A stretch of 64,000 nucleotides of DNA from Actinomycetota bacterium. GTDB taxonomy: Bacteria > Actinomycetota > Nitriliruptoria > Nitriliruptorales > JAHWKO01. Both the position numbers and the translations under genes were made by a program. Shown one piece after another: positions 37,699-47,271 of the stretch. The stretch is taken from assembly GCA_019347675.1 (NCBI GenBank), contig JAHWKW010000003.1, forward strand, positions 62,001 to 126,000. Reading direction: 5' to 3'. A model generated the notes under the pieces. That model saw only the letters and a program-made list of their open reading frames with translations, was not told the DNA's origin and did not search any database. Numbering within the stretch: position 1 is the stretch's first letter; each line of letters begins with the position of its first letter.

Positions 37699-38685
37699 GT
37701 GCTACGCGCCCCGCCGCAGGCGCCGTCCAGGCGCCCGCCGTCGCCCAGCGCAGGCCCCTTGGCTGTCACGGCCGCGCTCGTCTCCGCCGTGGTGGTGCTG
37801 GCCGCCGCTGTCTTCGCATTGTGGTGGTTGGGCCCCGGTGCGGAGCACCGGGCCGAGATGGCCGCGGCGACCGCTGAGGCGCGTGAGGACCTCGCAGTCA
37901 GCTACGACGGGATCGCGACGGCGGTCGCAGCCACCGCGGACACCGCCGCTGACCTGCGCCTGACGCTGCAGCAGTACCTCACCGAATCGCAACGGAGCGA
38001 CGAGGAGATCACCACCGACCGACTCAACCAGCAGGCCGCCCTGGACGACCTGGGCCGCAGGCTGCAGGAGCACGCCGACGCCCCGCCACCCGACCTGCCC
38101 GACCGCGCCCGGCGCCGGGCGTTGGCCGCCGAGCTCGAACGGCTCGCGGCCTTCCGGTCGAGCGCCGGCGACCTCGGCGAGCGGGCGGTGACGCTGGCTA
38201 CCCGCGCCGAGCAGTGGGCGGCGGCGCTGCTGAACCTGCGCGCGGAGCGCGATCGCTACATCGCCTTCGTGGAGGGCCATCCCGACACGCAGAATCCGGC
38301 GGAGCTCCGCCAGCAGTGGGAGTCGGAGCGTCCGGTCCTGGCCGACTACCGCTCCGCCGCCGAGGCGGCGATCGACGTCGACGGTCTCGACACCCTGGCC
38401 GACGCCTACCTCACCTACGTCGAGCACAACATCGCGTTCGGGGAGGAGGCCATCGCCCTGCTGACCCTGGGCGATCTCGACGAGTACAACACCCGCGTGC
38501 GCGAGGTGTTCGGCGCGGAGGATCCTTTCGGGTTCCAAGCCGCCGCCGGGACGGCGCTGCGGCAGTCGCTCGACGCCGGAGTGATCGGCGAGCTCGGCGA
38601 TCTCAGCGTCGAGGCGGAGAACCTGCGCAGCGACGCACAGCAGGCGGCCAGGCAGGTGGCGTCCGCGTCGGCGTCGCCGGGCTGA
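37699..38685 (+). CDS. Single-pass membrane protein with long helical exported domain
   Basis: A 328-residue protein. After a short basic/proline-rich N-terminus, one membrane helix spans about residues 24-48 ([21 protein letters not shown]). The rest is almost entirely charged, alanine-rich helix with heptad-like spacing ([40 protein letters not shown]), suggesting a coiled-coil bundle outside the cytoplasm. GTG 37699 has GGGAGG 5 nt upstream. The topology resembles sensor input domains lacking an output domain. No family is recognised. Ends 55 bp from the convergent wax-ester synthase gene. Confidence 0.65.
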   Translation: MLRAPPQAPSRRPPSPSAGPLAVTAALVSAVVVLAAAVFALWWLGPGAEHRAEMAAATAEAREDLAVSYDGIATAVAATADTAADLRLTLQQYLTESQRSDEEITTDRLNQQAALDDLGRRLQEHADAPPPDLPDRARRRALAAELERLAAFRSSAGDLGERAVTLATRAEQWAAALLNLRAERDRYIAFVEGHPDTQNPAELRQQWESERPVLADYRSAAEAAIDVDGLDTLADAYLTYVEHNIAFGEEAIALLTLGDLDEYNTRVREVFGAEDPFGFQAAAGTALRQSLDAGVIGELGDLSVEAENLRSDAQQAARQVASASASPG

Positions 38686-38740
38686 CGGTCGCCGGGATGG
38701 CGGTGGTTGCAGGCTGGCGGTCGTTCGAGGCTGACCGTCG

Positions 38741-40183
38741 TTACGGGCGACTTCGGCGCGCCAGCTCCGTCCGGGCTCCCGCCGCCTCGGCGTGTTCCAA
38801 CAGCTCGCCCAGGGACTCGACCAGGCACGCGGTCACGTTCTCCAGGTCAGGCAGCGCGTCCCAGTCCCCGACGAAGCCGAAGTTCAGCCACCCGTCGAGC
38901 GACGTCACACCGGCCGCGAACGAGTGGTTCTGCGCGAGCGGCACCGCCGGGAAGGCGCCCAGGAGCCGCATGCCCAGTGAGTACATCGGCGCCTGCGGAC
39001 CCGGGACGTTCGTCACGACGAAGTTGTACATCCGGGTGCGTGCCGCCAGACGCGCCGCCAGCGCGTGGAGGGTCGGCGGGGCGTAGGCTGTGAGGCCGAC
39101 CAGGAAGTCGGCCCCCACGACCTGTTGATGATCCTTGATCTCTCGCATCCCGTCGTGGATCTGCTGCAACCGCTCGACGGGATCCATCTCGTCCACAGGC
39201 AGACGGACGAACACCGACGAGACCCGGTTGCCGAACAGGTGACGGCCGTCGTCAGCGCGGACGCTCACAGGGACCATCACCTTGAGTGTCAGGCCCCTGG
39301 TGTCCTCGTCACGGGCCCGCAGGAAGCGGCCGACCGCGTCGCCGACCATGGCCAGGACCACATCGTTGACCGTGGTGTTGAACGTGTTCTTCACGCGCCG
39401 GACGTCGCCGAACGGCACGCGCTGGATCGCGAAGCGACGCGAGATCCCGTTGGGTCGGTTCAGCGGGCTGGGCGGGCCGGGCCGCACCCCCGACCGGGCC
39501 ATGGATGCCACGCCCTGCGCGATCCTCACCGTCGACGCCATGGCACTCTGCGGCGCCGTGGCGAGCCGCTGCATCCCGGCCACAACCGACCGCGGACCGG
39601 TGACCACGTCGCGGACGGCGCCGGCGGCCAGCCTCACGGTGTTCGGGCGGGGCGCCGGATGCCAGACCCGGGGTTGGGCGAGGTCGCCTGGGTCCTGGTC
39701 GAAGTCGAGGAGGAGCGTGGCGATGTCGATCCCCGTCACCCCATCGACCATGGCGTGGTGGGTCTTGCCGAGGTAGGCGACGCGGCCGTCCTCGAGGCCC
39801 TCCATCACATACAGCTCCCACAGCGGCCGCTTGCGGTCCAGCGGACGGCTGATCAGGCGCCCGACGTACTCCATCAGCTGGTCCATGCGACCCGGGCGTG
39901 GCAGGGCCGCGTGACGGACGTGGTAGGACAGGTCGAACTGCTCATCGTCGATCCAGATCGGCGACGTCAGCGGCAGTGGACGGTCGACGACCTTCTGACG
40001 GAATCGCGGGACCAGATGCAGGCGCGAACGGATCAGACGGACGAAGCGCGAGAACTCGAACTCACTGTTGTCGGGCGGGTCGAAGATGAACAACCCGGCC
40101 GTGTGCATGTGCTCGGTGGGCGTCTCGAGTTCGAGGAAGGTGGCGTCGAGGGTCGACAGCCGATCCCCGTGGCCGATGCCCAT
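38741..40183 (-). CDS. Wax ester synthase/diacylglycerol acyltransferase (WS/DGAT)
   Basis: Transfers fatty acyl groups from acyl-CoA to diacylglycerol or fatty alcohols, making storage lipids. The 480-residue length fits the family. The catalytic HHxxxDG is HHAMVDG (H142, H143, D147). The start region with LSTLDATFLELETPTEHMHTAG is typical, and the SPLNRPNGISRR stretch (about 240) and the late NVPGP match the family's PLNG and NVPGP blocks. A good AAGGAG site precedes the ATG. It fits the acyl-CoA metabolism of acsA and fadAB elsewhere in the window. Divergent from the receiver/HD-GYP/Lhr series. Confidence 0.94.
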   Translation of the reverse strand: MGIGHGDRLSTLDATFLELETPTEHMHTAGLFIFDPPDNSEFEFSRFVRLIRSRLHLVPRFRQKVVDRPLPLTSPIWIDDEQFDLSYHVRHAALPRPGRMDQLMEYVGRLISRPLDRKRPLWELYVMEGLEDGRVAYLGKTHHAMVDGVTGIDIATLLLDFDQDPGDLAQPRVWHPAPRPNTVRLAAGAVRDVVTGPRSVVAGMQRLATAPQSAMASTVRIAQGVASMARSGVRPGPPSPLNRPNGISRRFAIQRVPFGDVRRVKNTFNTTVNDVVLAMVGDAVGRFLRARDEDTRGLTLKVMVPVSVRADDGRHLFGNRVSSVFVRLPVDEMDPVERLQQIHDGMREIKDHQQVVGADFLVGLTAYAPPTLHALAARLAARTRMYNFVVTNVPGPQAPMYSLGMRLLGAFPAVPLAQNHSFAAGVTSLDGWLNFGFVGDWDALPDLENVTACLVESLGELLEHAEAAGARTELARRSRP

Positions 40184-40375
40184 GCAGCTCCTTCAGCGCG
40201 GTGACCTGGCCGGCCTGACCGCTGACGTCGGGGTCAGCGCCGCCATGGTACGAGACCTCGGTCGGCGCTGGGTTCGACGTGACGGTGCGTGACTTGGGAG
40301 TTCACGAGCGTAACCGGACGTTGGTTCGTCCGTTTCGGCGGATGAGACCTAGCATGGGTGCTGGAGGGGCGGCGG

Positions 40376-40738
40376 GTGAGGGTGCTGATCGCAGAGGACG
40401 ACGGGGCGCTGCGGTCGTTGATCGCCGCGACCGTGCCGGCGCACTGGGAGGTCCATGAGGCGACCGACGGGGTGGAGACGGTCGCGGCCGCTCGACGGCT
40501 CCAGCCTGACGCGATCATCCTCGACCACCAGATGCCGGTCATCACCGGGGTCGAGGTCTGCCGGCTGCTGGCCGCCGAACCCTGGCGTGGCTCGTGCCGG
40601 GTGGTGGCTCTCACCGGCGTCCGCGATGCGGAGATCCGGCGTCAGATGGCGGCGGCCGGTGCCGATGCCTTCCTGGAGAAACCGTTCAGCCCGATCGAGC
40701 TGATCGAGCTGGTGTCGGTCTGGGAGCGCCGTGCCTGA
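40376..40738 (+). CDS. Single-domain response regulator (receiver only)
   Basis: A 120-residue CheY-like receiver domain. Seen: the acidic pair VLIAEDD at the N-terminus, the phospho-acceptor Asp in IILDHQMP, the switch Thr in VVALTG and the conserved Lys in FLEKPFSP. There is no output domain. GTG 40376 is preferred over GTG 40358 because GGAGG lies 8 nt before it. A TAGCAT box at 40351-40356 may be the -10 promoter element. It overlaps the HD-GYP gene by 8 bp, so the two proteins likely form a phosphorelay-controlled pair. Confidence 0.88.
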   Translation: MRVLIAEDDGALRSLIAATVPAHWEVHEATDGVETVAAARRLQPDAIILDHQMPVITGVEVCRLLAAEPWRGSCRVVALTGVRDAEIRRQMAAAGADAFLEKPFSPIELIELVSVWERRA

Positions 40739-41831
40739 GCAACGTGTCGACACCGACCTGTTGAGCGTCCTCCACGAACAGCTGCTGCACTACGCGCGGG
40801 ATCTGCGGGGCGCGCTGGACCGCACGCAGGCGACGGTCGCGGAGCTGTCCCGCACCCACCTCGAGACGGTGGCGGCGCTGGCCGCAGCGATCGACGTCCG
40901 AGACGCCGTCACCGGCGGACACGTGTACCGCGTCGCCCACTACGGGATCGTCCTCGCGCGCCATCTCGCCCCGCAGCACGCCGCCGAGCCGCAACTGGTG
41001 TACGGCTTCCTCCTGCACGACATCGGCAAGCTCGGGGTCCCTGACGGGATCCTGATGAAGCCCGGTCCGCTGACCGAGGCGGAGGAGACGCTGATGCGCC
41101 GCCACGTCACCTACGGGGTCCGGTTCGTCGAGCAGGTCAGCTTCCTGCAGCCGGCCCTGCAGGTGGTGGCCACCCACCACGAGGCCTTCGACGGCAGCGG
41201 CTACCCACGCGGGCTGAGCGGGAACGAGATCTCACTGGTCACGCGGATGTTCGGCGTCTGCGACGCCTTCGATGCGATGGTGCACGACCGTCCCTACCGG
41301 CCGGCGATGTCAGTCGAGGAGGCAGTCGCGGAGCTGCGGGCCGGGGCGGGCGCCCAGTTCGACCCTGAAGTCGTCGCCGGCTTCCTCGAGATCCTCGATC
41401 GCATCGTGGCCGTCGAGGATCGCCCCGACGTGCCCAACGTCAACGTCGAGCCGTTTCCGGCGCGGCGGCGGCCGCTGTGGGCGCAGGCCAACCTGGTCTT
41501 CGATGCGCTCGACGACGGGATGCTGCTCGTGTCTCCCGACGGGGTGATCAAAGACGCCAACCGCGCCTGCGTGGAGCTGTTCGGCCTCGCCGCACCACCG
41601 GTGGGACTCACCGTCGACGAGCTGATCGACCGCTCGGAGACACCGTTGACGGACGCATCCCTGGCGCGGCTGCGGGCCGCCGCCGCACCCGGGGCCCTCC
41701 TCGACGGGCGGTCAGAGCACCGCCTGAACCTGGAGGCCCCCGACCAGGGCCGCGTGCGGCAGACCGCCCACACCTTGCGTGACGAGGACGGGACCGTCAC
41801 CGGCCGCCTGCTGGTGTTCCGCCGGGTGTGA
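40731..41831 (+). CDS. HD-GYP phosphodiesterase with C-terminal PAS domain
   Basis: A 366-residue signalling protein. The HD domain (about 45-230) carries HDIGK (H96, D97) and the GYP loop HHEAFDGSGYPRGL (GYP at 157-159), both needed for cleavage of cyclic-di-GMP in the family. Residues about 250-366 form a PAS-like domain (NLVFDALDDGMLLVSPDGVI, ANRACVELFGL, with LRDEDGTVTGRLLVF at the end). PAS placed after HD-GYP is less usual than before it. There is no membrane segment. The GTG start lies inside the receiver gene, and the Lhr helicase follows. Confidence 0.9.
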   Translation: MPEQRVDTDLLSVLHEQLLHYARDLRGALDRTQATVAELSRTHLETVAALAAAIDVRDAVTGGHVYRVAHYGIVLARHLAPQHAAEPQLVYGFLLHDIGKLGVPDGILMKPGPLTEAEETLMRRHVTYGVRFVEQVSFLQPALQVVATHHEAFDGSGYPRGLSGNEISLVTRMFGVCDAFDAMVHDRPYRPAMSVEEAVAELRAGAGAQFDPEVVAGFLEILDRIVAVEDRPDVPNVNVEPFPARRRPLWAQANLVFDALDDGMLLVSPDGVIKDANRACVELFGLAAPPVGLTVDELIDRSETPLTDASLARLRAAAAPGALLDGRSEHRLNLEAPDQGRVRQTAHTLRDEDGTVTGRLLVFRRV

Positions 41832-41865
41832 CGGCGGCGCGCGGCCACGCAGCCCCGCCCGCGGG

Positions 41866-41871
41866 TAGCGT
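41866..41871 (+). promoter_or_regulatory. Candidate -10 element of lhr (near-leaderless)
   Basis: TAGCGT in GGGTAGCGT ends 10 nt before ATG 41882, which has no ribosome site. A transcript starting about 7 nt after the box would have almost no leader. The pattern recurs before other genes in this window. Confidence 0.35.
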
Positions 41872-41881
41872 CGCGCCTGCG

Positions 41882-44800
41882 ATGCCCCTGGAGCACTTCT
41901 CCCCCGCCGTCCGCACGTGGTTCGCGACGACGTTCCCCGAGCCGACCGCCGCACAGACGGCCGGCTGGCCACCGATCGCGGCCGGGCAGCACACCCTGCT
42001 GCTCGCTCCCACCGGCTCCGGGAAGACCCTGGCCGCGTTCCTGACCGCCATCGACCGGCTGGTGACCGCCCCGGTCCCGCCCCGTGACGAACGCACCCGG
42101 GTGGTGTACGTCTCCCCGCTGCGGGCCCTGGCCGTCGACGTGGAGAAGAACCTGCGTGCACCGCTGCGCGGCATCGTCCTGGCCGGCGAGCGGATGGGTC
42201 TGGAGTTGACGGCACCCACCGTCGCGATCCGTACGGGTGACACGCCCGGCCGTGAGCGTCAGACGATGGTGCGCACCCCGCCCGACATCCTGATCACCAC
42301 ACCGGAGTCGCTGTACCTGCTGCTGACGTCCAAGGCCCGCCAAACGCTGCGCCACGTCCAGCAGGTGATCGTTGACGAGATCCACGCCGTCGCGGGGAAC
42401 AAGCGCGGGGCGCACCTGGGGTTGTCGCTGGAGCGCCTGGCGGCGTTGACCACCCGCCCACCACAGCGCATCGGGTTGTCGGCCACGCAGCGCCCGCTGG
42501 ACGAGGTCGCGCGGTTCCTGGGTGGCTTCGACGCCGGCCACCCCCGCCCGGTCACGATCATCGACGCCGGGGCGACCAAGGACCTGCGCGTCGACGTGGT
42601 CGTCCCGGTCGAGGACATGGGGCAGCTCGGCTCGGTGGTCGACGACCCGTTCGACGACCCCGCCGCCAGCGGTTCGAGCCGGCGCAGCATCTGGCCGGCG
42701 ATCCAACCGCGCCTGCTGGACCTCATCCACGCCCACCGCTCGACCCTCATCTTCTGCAACGCGCGCCGGCTCGCCGAGCGGCTCGCGGCCCGCCTCAACG
42801 AACTCGAGCGTGACCGCCGCGCCGCCGCCGGGGACCTGGCCGCCGACGCCGAGCCGCCGGTCCTGGTCAAAGCCCACCACGGGTCGTTGTCGCGCGAGCA
42901 GCGGACCACGATCGAAGACGAACTCAAGCGTGGGGCGCTCCGCGCGTTGGTCGCCACGTCATCGCTCGAGCTCGGCATCGACATGGGTGCGATCGACCTG
43001 GTGGTGCAGGTCGAGTCCCCCGGATCGGTCGCACGTGGGCTGCAACGGATCGGACGGGCCGGCCATCGGGTGGGCGAGCCGTCCCGTGGGACGCTGTTCC
43101 CCAAGTACCGCGGTGATCTGCTCGAGGCCGCGGTCGTTGTCCGCCGGATGCGCCAGGCCCTGATCGAGGAGACGCGGTACCCGCGCAACCCCGTCGACGT
43201 CCTGTCGCAGCAGATCGTCGCGATGGCCGCGATGGACGACTGGTCGGTCGACGAGCTCGCGGCGCTGGTGCGGCGCGCGGCGAACTTCGCCGGGCTGTCC
43301 GACGCGGCCCTGCACGCGGTGCTGGACCTGCTCGCCGGCCGTTACCCGTCGGAGGAGTTCGCCGAGCTGACTCCGCGGATCGTGTGGGACCGGGTCGCCG
43401 GCGTCATCCGCGGCCGGGACAGCGCCCAGCGGCTGGCCGTCACCAATCCCGGCACCATCCCCGACCGTGGCCTGTTCGGGGTGTTCCTCCCCGACGGCAG
43501 CCGGGTCGGCGAGCTCGACGAGGAGATGGTCTACGAGTGCCGCGCCGGGGAGACGTTCACGCTCGGGGCTTCGACGTGGCGGATCGAGGACATCACGTTC
43601 GACCGGGTGATCGTCACGCCCGCTCCGGGCGCCCCGGGGAAGTTGCCGTTCTGGCATGGCGAGGGTCCGGGGCGCCCGGTCGAGGTCGGCCGTGCCGTCG
43701 GGGCGTTCGTGCGGGAGCTGCAGACCCGCGGGGACCGCGCCGTCGACGAGCTCGTGGCCGAGGACGGGCTCGACACGCTCGCCGCCCGCAACCTCGTCGA
43801 CTACCTCGACGAGCAGGTCGCCGCCACCGGGGTGGTCCCCGACGACCGCACCATCGTGGTGGAGCGGTTCCGCGACGAGATCGGCGACTGGCGGATCTGC
43901 GTCCTGTCGCCGTTCGGCGGCCGTGTGCATGCCCCGTGGGCGCTGGCCATCCGCCGCCGGCTCCGCGAGCGTGGCGACATCGACGTGGAGGCCATCTGGT
44001 CCGACGACGGGATCGTGCTGCGCCTGCCGGAGGCGGTGGATCGCATCCCGGTTGACGACCTGGCCATCGACCCCGACGAGGTCGAGGAGCTGGTGGTCGC
44101 CGAGCTGCCCGACAGCGCCCTGTTCGCCAGCCACTTCCGGGAGGCGGCCGGCCGTGCGCTGCTGCTGCCACGGCGCCGTCCCGGCCGGCGCACGCCGCTG
44201 TGGCAGCAACGCCAGCGCGCCAGCGACCTGCTGACGGTCGCTGCCCGCTACCCGTCGTTCCCGATCCTGCTGGAGACCACCCGCGAGTGCCTGCGCGACG
44301 TGTTCGACGTCCCAGCGCTCAAGGCGGTCCTCGGGGAGGTGCGCTCGCGCCGGATCCGCGTGGTCGCGGTCGACACGCCCCACGCTTCACCGTTCGCGCA
44401 GTCGCTGCTGTTCCACTGGATCGCCACCTACATGTACGAGGGCGACTCGCCCGTGGCGGAGCGGCGTGCGGCAGCACTGGCCCTGGATCGAGACCTGCTC
44501 CGCGACCTGCTCGGGGCCGAGGAGCTGCGCGACCTGCTCGACGCGGAGGTGCTGTCGGATCTGGAAGACGAACTGCAGCACCTGACCGCCGACCGCCGGG
44601 CGCGCTCAGCCGATCAGGTGCACGACCTGCTGCGCCGCGTCGGGGAGCTCACCTTCGGCGAGTTGGAGCGGCGCTGCGCCGGGGACCCGGCGTCCTGGGT
44701 GGGTCAGCTCGTCGACGAGCGACGTGCCATCCGGATCCGCGTGGCAGGCGAGGAACGCGTCGCTGCCGCCGAGGACGCGGCGCTGCTGCGCGACGCGCTC

Positions 44801-46378
44801 GGGGTCGCGCTCCCCGCCGGCCTGCCCACGGCGTTCACCGAACCGCAGCCAGACCCGTTGGTCCGGCTGGTGGGCCGCTACGCCCGGACCCACGGACCCT
44901 TCGTCGCTGGGGAGGTCGCCACGCGCCTCGGCGTCCCGACGGACCGCATCCACGCCGCCCTGACTCGTCTCGAGGGCGACGGCCGCGTCGTCCGGGGCGA
45001 GTTCCGGCCAACATCGGTGCCCGGTGGTGGCCGACGCGTCCCCGCCGGGCACGCCGGCGAGCGCGAGTGGTGCGACGTTGACGTGCTGCGGCGGCTGCGT
45101 CAGCGCACGCTGGCGGCGCTGCGCCGCGAGATCGAGCCCGTCGATGCCGGCGCTCTTGGCCGGTTCGTGCCGCGCTGGCACGGCATCGGCTCCGACCGGC
45201 GCGGCGTCGATGCGCTGGTCGACGCGCTGACGCAGCTGCAAGGCGCCCCGATCCCCGCCTCGGTGCTGGAGACCGACGTCCTACCCGCTCGGGTGGACGG
45301 CTACCGGACAGCGGACCTCGACGCGCTCCTGGCCGCAGGTGAGGTCGTCTGGGTCGGGGCGGAGGCGATCGGCCCGGCCGACGGCCGGGTGGTCGTGACC
45401 TTCCGCGACGACGCACCCTGGCTGGTGCCCGCCGCGCATGACCCGCGACCCGACGGAGCGGTGCACCAGGCGTTGCGCCGCCACCTGGCGGAGCGCGGCG
45501 CGTCGTTCTGGCCCGAGCTGGTCGGTGCGGCGGCCGTCGCCGTCGACGATCACCGGCGGCCGACCCACCTCGCGGACCCGGCCGTGGTTCTGGCGGCCCT
45601 GTGGGACCTGGTGTGGGCCGGGGAGGTCACCAACGACACGTTCGCGCCGGTCCGGGCGTTCGTGCGTGGCCGGCCGCGCCGCGCTCGTGGTCGGCCACGG
45701 CCGGGCCGGCGGTCGCGACTCGGTCCCCCGGCGGGGGCGGGGCGGTGGTCGCTCGTGGATCGACCGCCGGTGGATGCGACCGAGGTGGCCCACGCCCGCG
45801 CCGGGCAGTTGCTGGAACGCCACGGGATTGTCACCCGCGAGGCGGTGCTGGCGCAGCGGGTACCGGGTGGGTTCGCCGGCGTGTACGAGGTCTTCAAGGC
45901 CATGGAGGCCGCCGGCCAGGTGCGTCGCGGGTACTTCGTCGCAGGGCTGGGGGCGGCACAGTTCGCGCTGCCGGGGGCGGTGGACCGTCTCCGCGACGCC
46001 CGGCCGCCAGCCCGGGCCGACGCCCCGCCCGAGGTGGTGGTGCTGGCCGCGACCGACCCGGCGCAGCCGTACGGCGCGGCGCTGGCGTGGCCACCCACCG
46101 CTGGCCGTCCCCAGCGCCAGGCCGGCGCGTACGTCGTCCTGGTCGACGGCCACGCCGCCGTCTACCTCGAGCGTGGGGCCCGCAGCCTCGCCACCTTCCC
46201 CGCCGCCGCAGGAGCCGCCTGGGTGGACGGCCTCGTCCAGCTGGTCAAGGACGGTCGCGTGCGCCGCATCGAGCTGCAGCGGGTGGACGGCGCCCCGCCA
46301 GCAGGATCCGAGTGGCGCGCCGCGCTCCTTGCAGCCGGGTTCGTCGACACCCACCGGGGACTGGCCTTGCATCCTTGA
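41882..46378 (+). CDS. lhr: ATP-dependent DNA/RNA helicase Lhr
   Basis: A 1,498-residue superfamily 2 helicase of the long Lhr type, acting in DNA repair. Walker A is PTGSGKT (about residue 43-49), the DEIH box lies at 165-168 in IVDEIHAVAG, motif III is SATQRPLDEV and motif VI is QRIGRAGHR. After the two RecA domains come the winged-helix and Lhr-specific core (to about 850), then the long C-terminal region with several helix-turn-helix-like segments. The start is uncertain: GTG 41828 overlaps the HD-GYP stop, but ATG 41882 gives the usual N-terminus (LEHFSPAVRTWFATTF) and lies after a TAGCGT -10-like box. The overlap context suggests read-through from the signalling genes too. Confidence 0.94.
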   Translation: MPLEHFSPAVRTWFATTFPEPTAAQTAGWPPIAAGQHTLLLAPTGSGKTLAAFLTAIDRLVTAPVPPRDERTRVVYVSPLRALAVDVEKNLRAPLRGIVLAGERMGLELTAPTVAIRTGDTPGRERQTMVRTPPDILITTPESLYLLLTSKARQTLRHVQQVIVDEIHAVAGNKRGAHLGLSLERLAALTTRPPQRIGLSATQRPLDEVARFLGGFDAGHPRPVTIIDAGATKDLRVDVVVPVEDMGQLGSVVDDPFDDPAASGSSRRSIWPAIQPRLLDLIHAHRSTLIFCNARRLAERLAARLNELERDRRAAAGDLAADAEPPVLVKAHHGSLSREQRTTIEDELKRGALRALVATSSLELGIDMGAIDLVVQVESPGSVARGLQRIGRAGHRVGEPSRGTLFPKYRGDLLEAAVVVRRMRQALIEETRYPRNPVDVLSQQIVAMAAMDDWSVDELAALVRRAANFAGLSDAALHAVLDLLAGRYPSEEFAELTPRIVWDRVAGVIRGRDSAQRLAVTNPGTIPDRGLFGVFLPDGSRVGELDEEMVYECRAGETFTLGASTWRIEDITFDRVIVTPAPGAPGKLPFWHGEGPGRPVEVGRAVGAFVRELQTRGDRAVDELVAEDGLDTLAARNLVDYLDEQVAATGVVPDDRTIVVERFRDEIGDWRICVLSPFGGRVHAPWALAIRRRLRERGDIDVEAIWSDDGIVLRLPEAVDRIPVDDLAIDPDEVEELVVAELPDSALFASHFREAAGRALLLPRRRPGRRTPLWQQRQRASDLLTVAARYPSFPILLETTRECLRDVFDVPALKAVLGEVRSRRIRVVAVDTPHASPFAQSLLFHWIATYMYEGDSPVAERRAAALALDRDLLRDLLGAEELRDLLDAEVLSDLEDELQHLTADRRARSADQVHDLLRRVGELTFGELERRCAGDPASWVGQLVDERRAIRIRVAGEERVAAAEDAALLRDALGVALPAGLPTAFTEPQPDPLVRLVGRYARTHGPFVAGEVATRLGVPTDRIHAALTRLEGDGRVVRGEFRPTSVPGGGRRVPAGHAGEREWCDVDVLRRLRQRTLAALRREIEPVDAGALGRFVPRWHGIGSDRRGVDALVDALTQLQGAPIPASVLETDVLPARVDGYRTADLDALLAAGEVVWVGAEAIGPADGRVVVTFRDDAPWLVPAAHDPRPDGAVHQALRRHLAERGASFWPELVGAAAVAVDDHRRPTHLADPAVVLAALWDLVWAGEVTNDTFAPVRAFVRGRPRRARGRPRPGRRSRLGPPAGAGRWSLVDRPPVDATEVAHARAGQLLERHGIVTREAVLAQRVPGGFAGVYEVFKAMEAAGQVRRGYFVAGLGAAQFALPGAVDRLRDARPPARADAPPEVVVLAATDPAQPYGAALAWPPTAGRPQRQAGAYVVLVDGHAAVYLERGARSLATFPAAAGAAWVDGLVQLVKDGRVRRIELQRVDGAPPAGSEWRAALLAAGFVDTHRGLALHP

Positions 46379-46456
46379 GGCTGCGACGTCGCCCGGTTGG
46401 ACGCCGCGGGTCCGTCAGCGTTGCTCTACGGTCGGCAACGGCCGACCGGAGTTGAC

Positions 46457-46696
46457 ATGGAGATCACCCGCCACGAGCTCGATGTCCTGGAGACGCTACG
46501 GGACACCGAGGGCCGTGACGACTCCCGAGCCGATCAGGTACGCCATGTCTCGCAGACCCTGGACCTCGACGAGAGCAACGCCCGCCAGACCGTCGAAGGG
46601 TTGGTCGACTCCGGTCACGTCCGAGCGCCCGACGGCCGACCGTACGCCCTCACCGACGCCGGGCAGGAGGCGCTGGCCGCGGGTCCGGAGTCCTAG
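46457..46696 (+). CDS. Small winged-helix-like protein
   Basis: A 79-residue protein. The helical pattern ITRHELDVLETLRDTEGRDD, HVSQTLDLDESNARQTVEGL, then VDSGHVRAPDGRPYALTDAG is that of a single winged helix-turn-helix domain (last part a beta-wing with the typical ALTDAGQEAL ending seen in MarR and PadR proteins). It could be a small DNA-binding regulator. ATG 46457 has GGAG 6 nt upstream, and a TACGGT box lies about 25 nt before it. It is followed after 5 bp by the SRPBCC gene, so the two likely form an operon. Confidence 0.7.
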   Translation: MEITRHELDVLETLRDTEGRDDSRADQVRHVSQTLDLDESNARQTVEGLVDSGHVRAPDGRPYALTDAGQEALAAGPES

Positions 46697-46701
46697 ACCC
46701 G

Positions 46702-47196
46702 GTGGGACGCTTCGAGGTCGAGGGAGCCTGGCGCGTCACCGCGTCTCCGCAGGACGTGTGGGACGTCGTCAGCGACCTCGAACGCTGGCGCGAGTGGTGG
46801 CCGGCGATCCGCGAGACCGAGGAGATCGAGTCGGGCGGCGTCGACGGGACGGGGCGCCGGGTCCGCCTGGGGTTCAACAGCCCGATCCCCGGCAGAGGGC
46901 TGCACCTCGATGCGGAGGTGACCGACGCTGAACCGCCCCGCCGGTTGGCGATCGCGTCCGCCCGCGGCGGGTTGGAGGGGAGCGGCGAGCTGGTCATCAC
47001 CGTGGAAGGGGACGGGACCACCCGCGTCGACTACCGCTGGGACGTCCGCACCCGCGCGTGGCTGTGGGCCCTCGACCCGGTGCTGCGCGACGCGACGAGC
47101 GCTGCGGGGCACGACACGATGCGCGACGCCGGCGACCGGCTCGCAGAGCTGGCCGGCGGGGAACCGCTCCGCCACGATGTCGCCCCGAGCAGCTGA
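46702..47196 (+). CDS. SRPBCC (polyketide cyclase/START-like) family protein
   Basis: A 164-residue helix-grip-fold protein. Typical start: FEVEGAWRVTASPQDVWDVV followed by SDLERWREWWPAI. The middle strands (GRRVRLGFNS, LHLDAEVTDAEPPRRLAIAS, ELVITVEGDGTTRVDYRWDV) enclose a hydrophobic cavity, and the long C-terminal helix contains DTMRDAGDRLAELA. Members bind lipids or polyketides, or act as cyclases; the ligand is unknown. GTG start, 5 bp behind the winged-helix protein that may control it. Confidence 0.82.
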   Translation: MGRFEVEGAWRVTASPQDVWDVVSDLERWREWWPAIRETEEIESGGVDGTGRRVRLGFNSPIPGRGLHLDAEVTDAEPPRRLAIASARGGLEGSGELVITVEGDGTTRVDYRWDVRTRAWLWALDPVLRDATSAAGHDTMRDAGDRLAELAGGEPLRHDVAPSS

Positions 47197-47271
47197 AGGC
47201 CACGTGACGTCGCGAACGTTCGGCGACGTGCGTCGGCCACCGACGCAGGCATCCGACGGCGGGCCAACCAC

